A stretch of DNA of 64,000 nt from Nonomuraea dietziae (GCF_014195505.1 NZ_JACIBV010000001.1:5580001-5644000); one strand, 5' to 3'; numbered from the stretch's first letter, positions 8,429 through 16,919 are shown. Numbers and translations are program-made. The notes: generated by a model not told the origin, from the letters alone.

Positions 8429-9274
8429 ATGACGTCGTACCTGACCGGGCTGATCGGCTCCGGCATCGGCCCCTCGCTCAGCCCGCCGCTGCACGAGCGA
8501 GAGGCCGCGCACCACGGCCTGAACTACGTCTACCGGCTGCTCGACACCGACGTCCTCGGGCAGGACATCGGTGAGCTGGTCCGCACCGCCAGGCGTTTCG
8601 GTTACGACGGGCTCAACATCACCCATCCGTGCAAGCAGGCCGTCATCCCCCATCTGGACGAGCTGTCGGAGGACGCCCGCATGCTGGGGGCCGTCAACAC
8701 GGTGGTCTTCGACGGCGAGCGCGCCATCGGCCACAACACCGACTGGACGGGCTTCGCCGAGTCGTTCGCCAGGGGCCTGCCCGACGCGCCCACCAGGCGG
8801 GTCGTCCAACTCGGCGCGGGAGGCGCGGGGGCGGCCGTGGCGCACGCGCTGCTCACCATGGGAGCCGACACGCTCACCGTCGTCGACGCCGATCCGGCGA
8901 GGGCGACGGCCCTGGCAGCCGAGCTGGAGACCCGGTTCGGGACCGGGCGGGCGCGCCCCGCCGTCCAGGCCGACCTGGCCGAGCTGCTCGCCGGCGCGGA
9001 CGGCCTGGCGCACGCCACCCCCACCGGCATGGCACGCCACCCTGGACTGCCGCTGCCCGCCTCCCTGCTGCGTCCGGGCCTGTGGGTCGCCGACATCGTC
9101 TACCGGCCGCTGGAGACCGAGCTGCTGCGGCAGGCCCGCGCCCTGGGCTGCAGAACGCTGGACGGCGGCGGCATGGTCGTCTTCCAGGCCGCGCACGCCT
9201 TCCGCCTGTTCACCGGCCGCGTTCCCGACACCGAGCGGATGCTCACCCACCTGACCGATCTGGTCGCCGACTGA
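8429..9274 (+). CDS. Shikimate/quinate dehydrogenase (AroE/QuiB family)
   Basis: 281 residues with the shikimate dehydrogenase fold. The substrate-binding N-terminus contains PSLSPPLH (15-22) and NITHPCKQ with catalytic Lys69. NTDWTGF carries catalytic Asp105. A dinucleotide motif GAGGAG follows near 127-132, and the C-terminus has DGGGMVVFQAA. It reduces dehydroshikimate or, in catabolism, oxidises shikimate/quinate. It lies nine bases before a dehydroshikimate dehydratase gene and opposite an MHS transporter, which points to catabolic use rather than the biosynthetic aroE. Cofactor preference (NAD or NADP) cannot be settled by eye. Confidence 0.9.
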   Translation: MTSYLTGLIGSGIGPSLSPPLHEREAAHHGLNYVYRLLDTDVLGQDIGELVRTARRFGYDGLNITHPCKQAVIPHLDELSEDARMLGAVNTVVFDGERAIGHNTDWTGFAESFARGLPDAPTRRVVQLGAGGAGAAVAHALLTMGADTLTVVDADPARATALAAELETRFGTGRARPAVQADLAELLAGADGLAHATPTGMARHPGLPLPASLLRPGLWVADIVYRPLETELLRQARALGCRTLDGGGMVVFQAAHAFRLFTGRVPDTERMLTHLTDLVAD

Positions 9275-9283
9275 GGAGGAGCC

Positions 9284-10972
9284 ATGCGCAAGTCCATCGC
9301 CACCGTGTCGGTGAGCGGCACGCTGACGGAGAAGCTGGCCGCGATCGCCGCCGCCGGCTTCGACGGCGTGGAGCTCTTCGAGAACGACCTGCTGACCTGC
9401 CCGCTCCCGCCGGAGGAGGTACGGCTGCGCGCCGCCGACCTGGGCCTGTCGATCGAGCTCTATCAGCCCTTCCGCGACTTCGAGGCCATGCCGTCGCCCG
9501 ACCTGCGCAGGGCCGAGCGCAAGTTCCGCGTGATGGAGCGGCTCGGCGCCGACACGCTGCTGGTCTGCTCCAACGTCTCGCCCCAGGCGGTCGACGACGA
9601 CGAGCTGGCCGCCTCCCAGCTGCGGCTCCTGGCCGAAAGGGCCGCCGAGCACGGCATCAGGATCGCCTACGAGGCGCTGGCATGGGGGCGGCACGTCAAC
9701 GAGTACCTGCACGCCTGGCGGATCGTACGGCTGGCCGACCACCCCAACCTGGGCACCTGCCTCGACAGCTTCCACATCCTGTCGCGCGGCTCCGACCCCA
9801 TCGGCATCGAGGCCATCCCCGGGGAGAAGATCTTCTTCCTCCAACTCGCCGACGCCCCGCTGCTGGCGATGGACGTGCTCCAGTGGAGCCGCCACTACCG
9901 CTGCTTCCCCGGCCAGGGCACCTTCGACCTGGCGGGCCTGGTGGGCCACGCGCTGAAGGCCGGATACGAGGGGCCGCTGTCGCTCGAGGTGTTCAACGAC
10001 CATTTCCGGCAGGCCGACGCCGGCCGTACCTCCCACGACGGCATGCGCTCGCTCATCGCCCTGGAGCAGGCCCTGCGCGGCGCCGACCACCCCGCCGAGC
10101 CCACCGGCTTCGCGTTCGCCGAGCTCGCGGGGCCCGTCGGCGGCGTGCTGACCGCGCTCGGCTTCACCAGGACCGGCGCGCACCCTGACGAACCGGTCGA
10201 GCTGTGGGAGCAGGGCGAGGCCCGCCTCCTGGTCGACACCACGGCGGCCGACCCCTCGCTGCTCGCCGTCGGCCTGGAGACACCCGACCAGGCCGCGGCG
10301 ACCGAGCACGCCGCTTCGCTGCTGTCGCCGACGATGGAAGCTCCCGACGGCACGAGACACTCCTTCCCCGACGCGGCATGGCGCGACGGCTTCGCCCCTT
10401 CCCTCCCTGCCCCTGGCGACATCACCCACATCGACCACGTGGCGCTCACCCAGCCATGGCACCACTTCGACGGGGCCACCCTCTTCTACCGCACCGTGCT
10501 CGGCCTCCGCCCCCAGGAGAGCCTGGAACTGCCCGACCCCTACGGCCTGCTCCGCAGCAAGGCGATGTCGAGCGCCGACGGCAGGGTCCGGGTGGTGCTC
10601 AACCTCGCCCAGGTCGGGGCCGAGAGCATGCCGCTGCAACACGTCGCGCTGGCCACCGACGATCTCCTGGCCACCGCTTGCAGGCTCCGCGCCGAGCATC
10701 CGGAGCTGCTGCTGCCGATCCCCTGCAACTACTACGACGACCTCGACGCCGACCCCTCGCTGAGAGAGCTGGGAGTCCTCCACGACCGCGACGAGCACGG
10801 CGAGTTCCTGCACCTCTACACCGTCACCGTCGGACGCGTCTTCTTCGAGATCGTCCAGCGCATCGGTGGCTACAGGGGATACGGGGCGGTCAACGCCCCG
10901 GTCCGCCTCGCCGTACAACACCTAAGATGGGCCAATGACCTCGCAGCCCGCCACCAGGGAGCGTCAGCGTGA
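9284..10972 (+). CDS. quiC: Two-domain 3-dehydroshikimate dehydratase (QuiC-like)
   Basis: 562 residues. Residues 1-270 form a TIM-barrel of the sugar-phosphate isomerase/AsbF type, with metal ligands likely Glu130 (AYEAL), Asp161 (CLDSFH) and Glu235 (SLEVF). Residues 275-560 form a two-module VOC region resembling 4-hydroxyphenylpyruvate dioxygenase, with an intact His-His-Glu set in HIDHVAL (about 382), LQHVAL (about 449) and FFEIVQR near 530. This AsbF-HPPD fusion is the known bacterial QuiC architecture, which makes protocatechuate from dehydroshikimate. AGGAGG-like GAGGAG precedes ATG 9284. The 3' end overlaps the TetR gene by 38 bases. Confidence 0.88.
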   Translation: MRKSIATVSVSGTLTEKLAAIAAAGFDGVELFENDLLTCPLPPEEVRLRAADLGLSIELYQPFRDFEAMPSPDLRRAERKFRVMERLGADTLLVCSNVSPQAVDDDELAASQLRLLAERAAEHGIRIAYEALAWGRHVNEYLHAWRIVRLADHPNLGTCLDSFHILSRGSDPIGIEAIPGEKIFFLQLADAPLLAMDVLQWSRHYRCFPGQGTFDLAGLVGHALKAGYEGPLSLEVFNDHFRQADAGRTSHDGMRSLIALEQALRGADHPAEPTGFAFAELAGPVGGVLTALGFTRTGAHPDEPVELWEQGEARLLVDTTAADPSLLAVGLETPDQAAATEHAASLLSPTMEAPDGTRHSFPDAAWRDGFAPSLPAPGDITHIDHVALTQPWHHFDGATLFYRTVLGLRPQESLELPDPYGLLRSKAMSSADGRVRVVLNLAQVGAESMPLQHVALATDDLLATACRLRAEHPELLLPIPCNYYDDLDADPSLRELGVLHDRDEHGEFLHLYTVTVGRVFFEIVQRIGGYRGYGAVNAPVRLAVQHLRWANDLAARHQGASA

Positions 10973-11591
10973 CGCCGACAGAACCAGGGCGGAGATCCTC
11001 GAGGTCGCCCAGCACGAGTTCGCGCGCCACGGGTACGCGGGGGCGAGGGTCGACGAGATCGCCGCCCTCATGCGCACGACCAAGCGCATGATCTACTACT
11101 ACTTCGGCAGCAAGGAACAGCTCTACATCGCGGTCCTGGAGAAGGCCTACGCCGAGGTGCGCGAGGTCGAGCGCACGCTCGACGTGGAGCACCTGGCGCC
11201 CGTCGAGGCGATCCGCACGCTGGCCGAGCTCACCTTCGACCACCACGACGCGCACCGCGAGTTCATCAAGCTCGTCGCCATCGAGAACATCCACCAGGCC
11301 GAGCACATCCGCAAGTCCGAGGCGCTGGGCAACCTCGGCACGCCGGTGCTCGACCTCATCGAGCGCATCCTCGACGCGGGCACCGCGAGCGGCGACTTCG
11401 TCACCGAGGCCGACGCCATCGACGTGCACATGATGATCAGCGCGTTCTGCTTCTTCCGCGTGGCCAACCAGCACACGTTCGGGGCGCTGTTCGGCCGCGA
11501 CATGACCGCGCCCGAGCACCGCGACAGGCAGCGCGGCATGGTCGGCGAGATGATCGTCGGGTACCTGCGCGGTGGCGGCGCGAGATCCTGA
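10935..11591 (+). CDS. TetR-family regulator of the shikimate cluster
   Basis: 218 residues. The N-terminal helix-turn-helix at about 17-63 reads RAEILEVAQHEFARHGYAG through TTKRMIYYYFGSKEQLY, a textbook TetR DNA-binding domain. The C-terminal domain with HREFIKLVAIENIHQ and a hydrophobic FCFFRVANQHTF stretch resembles the RutR/TetR_C_6-like ligand domains. It overlaps the end of quiC in another frame, so it is translated with the catabolic genes. It probably represses them by binding the palindromes at 8329-8422. The inducer could be shikimate, dehydroshikimate or protocatechuate (inference). Confidence 0.88.
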   Translation: MTSQPATRERQRDADRTRAEILEVAQHEFARHGYAGARVDEIAALMRTTKRMIYYYFGSKEQLYIAVLEKAYAEVREVERTLDVEHLAPVEAIRTLAELTFDHHDAHREFIKLVAIENIHQAEHIRKSEALGNLGTPVLDLIERILDAGTASGDFVTEADAIDVHMMISAFCFFRVANQHTFGALFGRDMTAPEHRDRQRGMVGEMIVGYLRGGGARS

Positions 11592-11631
11592 GGCTTTGAG
11601 GCCCCGCTCGGTCCGCGGACGGACGCGAGCG

Positions 11632-12213
11632 TCACCGATAGGAGTCGATGAGCCTGGCGAGGTGCCTTCCCGCGATCTCCAGCGGCTCCTCGCTCTGTGA
11701 GACCTGCGCGGACATCTCCGCGCCCTCCAACGTGTTGATCACCGTGTGGGCCAGCTCGCGCGCGACGTCCTCGGTGAGGCCCGACCTGAGCAGCTTGTCG
11801 CGCACCAGAGCGCGCCAGTTCTCGTAGGCCTCCTCCGCGGCCCGCTGAATGTCCGGCTCGTGCCCCGCGCTCTCGAGTGCCGCCGTGGTGATGGGGCAGC
11901 CGTCGAGCCAGCCCGACTCGCGCAGGCCCGCCGCCAGTTCGCGGGTGCAGGCGATGACGGCCGCGCCCGGGTCGTCCACGCGGTCGAACCAGGCGGCAAG
12001 GGCCTCGGCGAACTCCTTGTCGCCGTGGCGGATCGCCTCGACCGCAAGCTCCCGCTTCCCGCCGGGGAAGAAGTGGTAGACCGAGCCGAGTGTCGCCTCG
12101 GCCTCGCGGGAGATCTCCTTGAGGCCCGTCGCCCCGTAGCCCTGCCGTTGCAGCAGCCGGGAGGTCGTGCGGACGATCCGCTCCCGCGTGCCGATCTCGT
12201 GCTTGGTCACCAT
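11632..12213 (-). CDS. TetR-family regulator (LmrA/YxaF-like)
   Basis: 193 residues. The HTH domain spans about 8-54 (TRERIVRTTSRLLQRQGYGATG ... GSVYHFFPGGKRELAVEAI). The sequence YHFFPGGKRELA and the downstream GWLDGCPI segment mark the LmrA/YxaF branch, which usually senses hydrophobic small molecules. It is divergent from an imine-reductase-like gene, with two copies of a palindrome in the 95-base gap, so it probably represses itself and that gene. It converges with the shikimate-cluster TetR with a 40-base gap. Confidence 0.88.
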   Translation of the reverse strand: MVTKHEIGTRERIVRTTSRLLQRQGYGATGLKEISREAEATLGSVYHFFPGGKRELAVEAIRHGDKEFAEALAAWFDRVDDPGAAVIACTRELAAGLRESGWLDGCPITTAALESAGHEPDIQRAAEEAYENWRALVRDKLLRSGLTEDVARELAHTVINTLEGAEMSAQVSQSEEPLEIAGRHLARLIDSYR

Positions 12214-12230
12214 GGCTCCAGCGTACTGGA

Positions 12231-12289
12231 TAGAGCGTTCGTTCTAGCGGCGTGCTAGTGTCCTCGTTCTAGATAGAGCGTTCGTTCTA
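12231..12289. promoter_or_regulatory. Duplicated TetR operator
   Basis: Two identical 16-bp near-palindromes, TAGAGCG-TT-CGTTCTA, lie at 12231-12246 and 12274-12289 (43-bp repeat distance, about four helical turns). Just before the second copy the half-site CGTTCTA recurs at 12265-12271, creating the inverted arrangement CGTTCTA-GA-TAGAGCG. The array sits between the divergent TetR gene (start 12213) and the reductase gene (start 12309), so one dimer per site could control both promoters. Confidence 0.72.
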
Positions 12290-12308
12290 GCGCACTGAGG
12301 AGACAGCC

Positions 12309-13166
12309 ATGAACTCCGTGACCGTGATCGGCCTCGGCCCCATGGGGCAGGCGATGGCGCACACCTACCTGGACAGCGGCTACGACGTGACCGTGTGGAA
12401 CCGTACGGCCGCCAAGGCAGACGACCTGGTCGCCCGCGGCGCCAGGCTCGCGCCGAGCGTCGAGGCCGCGGTGACCGCCAACGACCTGGTGGTGCTGAGC
12501 CTGACCGACTACGACGCCGTGTACGCCATCCTGGAGCAGGCGCCCGCTGCCGCGTTCGCCGGCCGTACGGTGGCCAACCTCACCTCCGACACCCCCGACA
12601 AGGCCAGGAAGGCGGCGGCGTGGCTGGCCGAGCGGGGCGCCGTGCAGATCACCGGCGGGGTCCAGGTCCCCCCTCCCCTCATCGGCAAGGAGGGCGCCGA
12701 GACGTACTACAGCGGCCCCGAAGACGCGATCGAGACCCATCGCGCCGCCCTCGAGGTGCTGACGCGGATCGACCACCTGGGCGAGGACCCCGGCCTGGCG
12801 GCGCTGTTCTACCAGATCGGGATGGACATGTTCTGGACCGGCCTCGTGAGCTACCTGCACGCCCAGGCGGTGGCGGAGGCCAACGGCATCTCGGCCGAGC
12901 GCTTCCTGCCCAACGCCGTGAAGACCATGGACTTCAGGTACTTCCTGGAGTACTACGCCCCTCGCATCGCGGCGGGCAACCACGAGGGGGAGGTGGAGAG
13001 GGTGGCGATGGGCGTGGCCAGCATGGAGCACGTCCTGCACACCGTGGAGGCCTCGGGCGTGGACGGCTCCCTGCCCGCGACCGTCCTCGACCTCTTCCGC
13101 CGCGCCGCCGCCAAGGGACACGGCGAGGACAGCCTCACCCGCCTGATCGAGGTGCTCAAGCGATAG
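12309..13166 (+). CDS. NADPH-dependent imine reductase-like / beta-hydroxyacid dehydrogenase-like protein
   Basis: 285 residues. A Rossmann motif VIGLGPMGQAMA starts at residue 5 and WNRTAAKAD (about 35) suggests NADPH preference. The C-terminal half (GGVQVPP..IG, ETYYSGPEDA, FYQIGMDMFWTGL, VEASGVDGSLPATV) resembles the helical dimerisation domain of imine reductases/reductive aminases. The IRED-type motif at about 110-125 (GGVQVPP) replaces the catalytic Lys motif of true hydroxyacid dehydrogenases. It is preceded by GAGGAGAC and regulated by the divergent TetR. The physiological substrate is unknown; it could be an imine or xenobiotic. Confidence 0.82.
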   Translation: MNSVTVIGLGPMGQAMAHTYLDSGYDVTVWNRTAAKADDLVARGARLAPSVEAAVTANDLVVLSLTDYDAVYAILEQAPAAAFAGRTVANLTSDTPDKARKAAAWLAERGAVQITGGVQVPPPLIGKEGAETYYSGPEDAIETHRAALEVLTRIDHLGEDPGLAALFYQIGMDMFWTGLVSYLHAQAVAEANGISAERFLPNAVKTMDFRYFLEYYAPRIAAGNHEGEVERVAMGVASMEHVLHTVEASGVDGSLPATVLDLFRRAAAKGHGEDSLTRLIEVLKR

Positions 13167-13299
13167 CGGCCGTCGGGCACGGCGACGGCGTGGCCGGCCC
13201 ACGACTGTGACGACCGAGCTGACGTTGTCGCCGCGGGTGACCCGTCGCGGCCGCTCGCGCTGCTCGCGGGCTGCTCGCGCTGCCTGCGGGCGAGCCGCG

Positions 13300-13349
13300 G
13301 ACCGGGTGCGGCGCCGCTCGGGCCGGACGAGCGGCCCTGGCACCCGGTC
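13300..13349. terminator. Hairpin between convergent genes
   Basis: GACCGGGTGC (13300-13309) pairs perfectly with GCACCCGGTC (13340-13349), and an inner GCTCG/CGAGC pair strengthens the stem. It lies between the ends of the reductase gene and the minus-strand hydrolase gene (13167-13356). There is no T tract, so it would act as a U-less actinobacterial terminator; this is inference. Confidence 0.5.
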
Positions 13350-13356
13350 AGCAGAC

Positions 13357-14052
13357 TCAGGCGAGGGCCTCCACGATCGCCGCACCGAGCTCCGCGGGCT
13401 TCGTGAACTGCGGCCAGTGCCCGGTCGGCAGATCAACGATCTTCGCGTCACGGACCTTGGCGAGCTCCGCCGTGTACGGGTGGCCGTTCGCCGTCAACTC
13501 GCGCACCGTCTCGGCCGGGTACTCACAGGTGATCACCGTGATCGGCACGTCGTAGCGGCGCGGGTCGCGCAGCACCTGCTTGTCGGTCGCGACCCCCACC
13601 GGCTGGGGGATCGACGTCGCCCTGAACCGCTCCCGCAGCTCGTCGTCGAGGTCGGTGAGGTCCTCGGCCCCGAACACCGACCAGTCGGGCAGCGGGATCT
13701 CGCCGTCCACCACGGGCAGCTCGTCGTTGATCACACTGCCGTCGCCGAGCGGCACAGAGTCGACGTAGACGACATGGGTGACCCGATCCGGCCGCGCGTC
13801 GACCGCGGCGTGCGCGATCGCCCCGCCGCCGCTGTGCCCGACCAGTACCACGGACCCATCGAGGTCGTCGATGGCCTTGACGACGGCGGCGACGTGATCG
13901 GCGAGGCCGACGCCCGTCCGATCGTCGTCGACCGAGGCGAGCCCCGGCAGCGTCAGCGCGTGCACCCGGTGCCCCGCGGCCTCGAGCGCGGGTACGACGC
14001 CGTCCCACGAGGAGGCGTTCAACCAGAATCCGGCAATCAGAATGACATCCAT
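13357..14052 (-). CDS. Alpha/beta hydrolase
   Basis: 231 residues starting MDVILIAGFWLNASSW. The nucleophile elbow GHSGGG lies near residue 77 with catalytic Ser, the oxyanion segment is IAGFWL near the N-terminus, and a C-terminal catalytic His occurs in TGHWPQFTKP near 216. The acid is probably Asp/Glu in the VITCEYP region near 180. Cytoplasmic, with no signal peptide. It resembles small alpha/beta hydrolases annotated as esterases or haloperoxidase-like proteins. Substrate unknown. Its neighbours give no strong pathway context. Confidence 0.85.
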   Translation of the reverse strand: MDVILIAGFWLNASSWDGVVPALEAAGHRVHALTLPGLASVDDDRTGVGLADHVAAVVKAIDDLDGSVVLVGHSGGGAIAHAAVDARPDRVTHVVYVDSVPLGDGSVINDELPVVDGEIPLPDWSVFGAEDLTDLDDELRERFRATSIPQPVGVATDKQVLRDPRRYDVPITVITCEYPAETVRELTANGHPYTAELAKVRDAKIVDLPTGHWPQFTKPAELGAAIVEALA

Positions 14053-14097
14053 GCGCCGACCCTACTCATCCCCACCGACAACGGAGGCTGCCCCCTG

Positions 14098-14769
14098 TCA
14101 GCCTCGGCAGGTCCTGAGCATGTTGAGCAGCGCCACCTTCTCCCTGCGGGTCACGAAGAGCCGGTAGTGGTGCTTCACGGTGATCCATGAGGTGGCGTAG
14201 CGGCACCAGTAGGCGCGCCGCTGCGGACGCCAGCTCTGCGGTCCCTGGCCGCTCTTGGCGATGTTGGCGGAGTGGCTGACCACGATCAGCTCGGGGCGGG
14301 TGAGGTCGTTGGCGAAGGCGCGCCGCCGTGCCTGACTCCATCTGCTCGCGCCGGAGCGCCAGGCGTACGCCAGCGGCACGACATGATCGACGTCGACCTG
14401 CTTCTCGCTTTTCAGCCACTTACCGTCATACGGGCTGTACCAGCGGCCCTTGACCGGGTGGCAGGCCGCGTTCCTGCGCACGCCTCGCCCGTCGCGGGCC
14501 AGGACCACCTCCCGCGCGTCGCACCTGCCCTTGTGGTGCGCCCATCGCGGCTGGAACCGCCGGTGACTGTATCCACGGATCGACAGTGGCCTGGCGACTT
14601 TCACCTTGGCCAGCATGCGGCGGGCCAGCGCCCCCGCCTCGGCCTGTGACCGCTTGCGCGGCTCAGCCGCCGCCTCCTGGGTATCGGTGACCGCGGTGAT
14701 CGGAACGACCAACAGAGTGAGTACAGCGACTGCGACCACCCGCCTCGAGAAGATCATGCCTCCACCCAT
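14098..14769 (-). CDS. Secreted HNH-family (DUF1524) endonuclease-like protein
   Basis: 223 residues if ATG 14769-14767 is used (GGGGAG ribosome site seven bases upstream); GTG at 14778 is the alternative. An N-terminal hydrophobic segment VVAVAVLTLLVVPITAV ends in AAAEP, which fits a Sec signal peptide. The mature part has the DUF1524/HNH features VDVDHVVPLAYAWRSGAS, a conserved LIVVSHSANIAKSGQGP and YWCRYATSWITVKHHY, with paired Cys in CDARE, ACHPV and TCRG suggesting disulfides. It is likely an extracellular nuclease of the actinobacterial type (nutrient scavenging or defence). No immunity gene is evident. Confidence 0.85.
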   Translation of the reverse strand: MGGGMIFSRRVVAVAVLTLLVVPITAVTDTQEAAAEPRKRSQAEAGALARRMLAKVKVARPLSIRGYSHRRFQPRWAHHKGRCDAREVVLARDGRGVRRNAACHPVKGRWYSPYDGKWLKSEKQVDVDHVVPLAYAWRSGASRWSQARRRAFANDLTRPELIVVSHSANIAKSGQGPQSWRPQRRAYWCRYATSWITVKHHYRLFVTRREKVALLNMLRTCRG

Positions 14770-14898
14770 ATCAGTCACTCCCCGCCCGCGGCAGCGATAT
14801 TCGCGCTCTGCTTACCCGGGGAAACCCTCCGTACGCCGCCACATCGCTGCCGACTACGCTGCGCCTTCACCAGATCTCGCAGGCTGGAGGAGACGACG

Positions 14899-16155
14899 AT
14901 GAGCCACGAAGCCACCCCATCGACCGATTACCAGGCCCGGCCGTTCCCGTTGGAGCCCGAGCCGATCCACGTGCCCGACGACGTGCTCGCCGACCTCAGG
15001 CAGCGCCTGGAGTTGACCCGCCTGCCGGACGACGCGGGCAACGAGGACGGGTACTACGGCGTGAAGCGGGCCTATCTGCGCGAGCTCGTCGACTACTGGC
15101 GCACCGGCTACGACTGGCGCGGGGCCGAGGCCGCGATCAACGCCTACGAGCACTACCGCGTCGAGGTGGAGGGCGTGCCTGTGCACTTCATGCGCAGGCC
15201 GGGAGTCGGGCCCGACCCGACGCCGCTGATCCTCACGCACGGCTGGCCCTGGACGTTCTGGCACTGGTCCAAGGTCGTCGACCCGCTGGCCGACCCGGGC
15301 GCGTACGGCGGCGACCCTGCCGAGGCGTTCGACGTGATCGTCCCCTCGTTTCCCGGCTTCGGGTTCTCCACCCCGCTGCCGAACCACCCGGACATGAACT
15401 TCTGGAAGGTCGCCGACCTCTGGCACTCCCTCATGACCCGCACCCTCGGCCACGAGAAGTACGCCGCAGCGGGCTGCGACGTCGGAGCCCTGGTCACCGG
15501 CCAGCTCGGGCACAAGTACGCCGACGAACTCCACGGCATCCACATCGGCTCAGGCCAGAAACTCACCCTGTTCAACGGCGACAGGGCCTGGGACCTCAGC
15601 GGCGGTCGTCCCATCCCCGACGGCCTGCCCGCCGACGTCCACGCCAGGATCGTCGAGCTGGACAGGCGGTTCGCCGTCCATCTCGCCGCGCACGTGCTCG
15701 GCCCGAGCACGCTCGCCCACGGGCTGTCCGACTCACCCGCGGGGATGCTCGCCTGGATACTCGAGCGCTGGATGGCCTGGAGCGACAACGGCGGCGACGT
15801 CGAGACCGTCTTCACCAAGGACGACCTGCTCACCCACGCCATGATCTACTGGGTCACCAACACGATCGGCACCTCGATCCGCACCTACGCCAACAACAAC
15901 CGCTACCCGTGGACCCCCTCCCACCACCGGCAGCCGGCCATCGAGGCGCCCACGGGCATCACCTTCGTAGGCTACGAGAACCCGCCCGGCGTCAGCACCG
16001 ACCAGCGCGTCCAGAGCTTCCTCGCCAGTGACCGCGCCGCCTGGTACAACCACGTCAACCTCACGGCCCACGACCACGGCGGCCACTTCATCCCGTGGGA
16101 GATCCCCGGCGAATGGATCGACGACCTCCGCCGAACCTTCCGCGGCCGCCGCTAG
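14899..16155 (+). CDS. Epoxide hydrolase, EHN-type N-terminus
   Basis: 418 residues. The N-terminal epoxide-hydrolase domain (about 15-125) contains LTRLPDD and YWRTGYDWR, followed by an alpha/beta-hydrolase core. The oxyanion motif is HGWPWTFW where the family usually has HGWPGS. The nucleophile segment is GCDVGA (Asp about 194) in place of the usual GGDWG. The ring-opening tyrosines and the charge-relay His (TAHDHGGHF, about 395) are present. It opens epoxides to diols; the substrate is unknown. GGAGGAGACGACG precedes ATG 14899. The two altered motif residues leave activity slightly uncertain. Confidence 0.88.
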   Translation: MSHEATPSTDYQARPFPLEPEPIHVPDDVLADLRQRLELTRLPDDAGNEDGYYGVKRAYLRELVDYWRTGYDWRGAEAAINAYEHYRVEVEGVPVHFMRRPGVGPDPTPLILTHGWPWTFWHWSKVVDPLADPGAYGGDPAEAFDVIVPSFPGFGFSTPLPNHPDMNFWKVADLWHSLMTRTLGHEKYAAAGCDVGALVTGQLGHKYADELHGIHIGSGQKLTLFNGDRAWDLSGGRPIPDGLPADVHARIVELDRRFAVHLAAHVLGPSTLAHGLSDSPAGMLAWILERWMAWSDNGGDVETVFTKDDLLTHAMIYWVTNTIGTSIRTYANNNRYPWTPSHHRQPAIEAPTGITFVGYENPPGVSTDQRVQSFLASDRAAWYNHVNLTAHDHGGHFIPWEIPGEWIDDLRRTFRGRR

Positions 16156-16249
16156 TGCGGTGTCCGTCAACGTGCACCGGCTCGGGGTTCGGCGAGCGCC
16201 GAGGTTGACGACCCACACCGACCCGGCGAAGGTTCGTGGACACCGCACT
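16154..16249. repeat. 96-bp element bounded by perfect 12-bp inverted repeats
   Basis: AGTGCGGTGTCC at 16154-16165 is exactly complementary to GGACACCGCACT at 16238-16249. A nested pair GTCAAC/GTTGAC and further GC pairing lie inside. The left arm includes the last two bases of the epoxide hydrolase stop codon and the right arm ends 16 bases before the convergent methyltransferase stop. It may be a bidirectional terminator or a small MITE-like element. I see no flanking target duplication and no second copy here. Confidence 0.6.
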
Positions 16250-16265
16250 GGCGAGACGGCGGGAA

Positions 16266-16919
16266 TCAGCCCGTCCCGAAGCCACGGCGCAACGTCAGGG
16301 ACTGGAAGCGGAGCGTGCCCGACCCCACGACATGGAAGTCCACGATCTCGAAGGACTCGCGCGCGAACTCCTGGATCTGCTCATCGCTTCTGAACGAGAA
16401 GAAGCGAGGAGGCCGGTGGTCGTCTCCCTCGAAAGGACCCTCCCCGCTCAGGACGCCGCCGCCGTACACACCGAGATAGAACAGCCCGCCGGGCTTCATC
16501 AGCGCGTGGACGGCGTCCAGCACCGCGGAGAGATCACGGTCGGGCACGTGCAGCAGACAGTTCATCGCGTACACCGCGTCGAACGACTCCTGCGCGAAGC
16601 CGAGGTGCAGGAAGTCCATGACATGGGCGTCGACGCCCTTCTTCCTGCACAGCACCACCATGGCGGGTGACAGGTCGACGGCGACGACGTCCAGGCCGGC
16701 GGCCTGGAAGTATGCGCTGTCCTGGCCGGCACCTGCGCCGATCTCCAGCAGCCGCCCATGGTCGCCGTCCCGCAGCCGGTTGAGGAAGGCCTCCCGCTCG
16801 GCGAGCTTCCACGGCGTCTTCGCCGTCCCGTCACGCCACTCGGCACGGCCGTCGTAGGCCGTACGGAGAGAGTCGATCACCTCGTCGTAGCGCACACCCA
16901 TCCGGCCATGATGAGCCAT
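16266..16919 (-). CDS. Class I SAM-dependent methyltransferase
   Basis: 217 residues from ATG 16919-16917; the conserved part begins MGVRYDEVIDSL. The SAM-binding motif I reads LLEIGAGAGQDSAYF near 61, the acidic end of beta-2 is VVAVDLSPAMV, and FDAVYAMNCLLHVP marks motif IV. DUF-like methyltransferases of this form occur widely in actinobacteria with unknown acceptors. The gene follows the serine hydrolase gene by 29 bases on the same strand, so they are probably co-transcribed. No ribosome site is strong. Confidence 0.85.
   Translation of the reverse strand: MAHHGRMGVRYDEVIDSLRTAYDGRAEWRDGTAKTPWKLAEREAFLNRLRDGDHGRLLEIGAGAGQDSAYFQAAGLDVVAVDLSPAMVVLCRKKGVDAHVMDFLHLGFAQESFDAVYAMNCLLHVPDRDLSAVLDAVHALMKPGGLFYLGVYGGGVLSGEGPFEGDDHRPPRFFSFRSDEQIQEFARESFEIVDFHVVGSGTLRFQSLTLRRGFGTG

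Noticed and set aside
13207..14190. Plus-strand open frame overlapping the alpha/beta hydrolase
   Set aside because: Arg-rich shadow frame; the minus-strand protein has a complete hydrolase fold.
14098..14769. HNH protein as a toxin with neighbouring immunity gene
   Set aside because: It has an ordinary signal peptide and no delivery domain, and neither neighbour (alpha/beta hydrolase, epoxide hydrolase) looks like an immunity protein.
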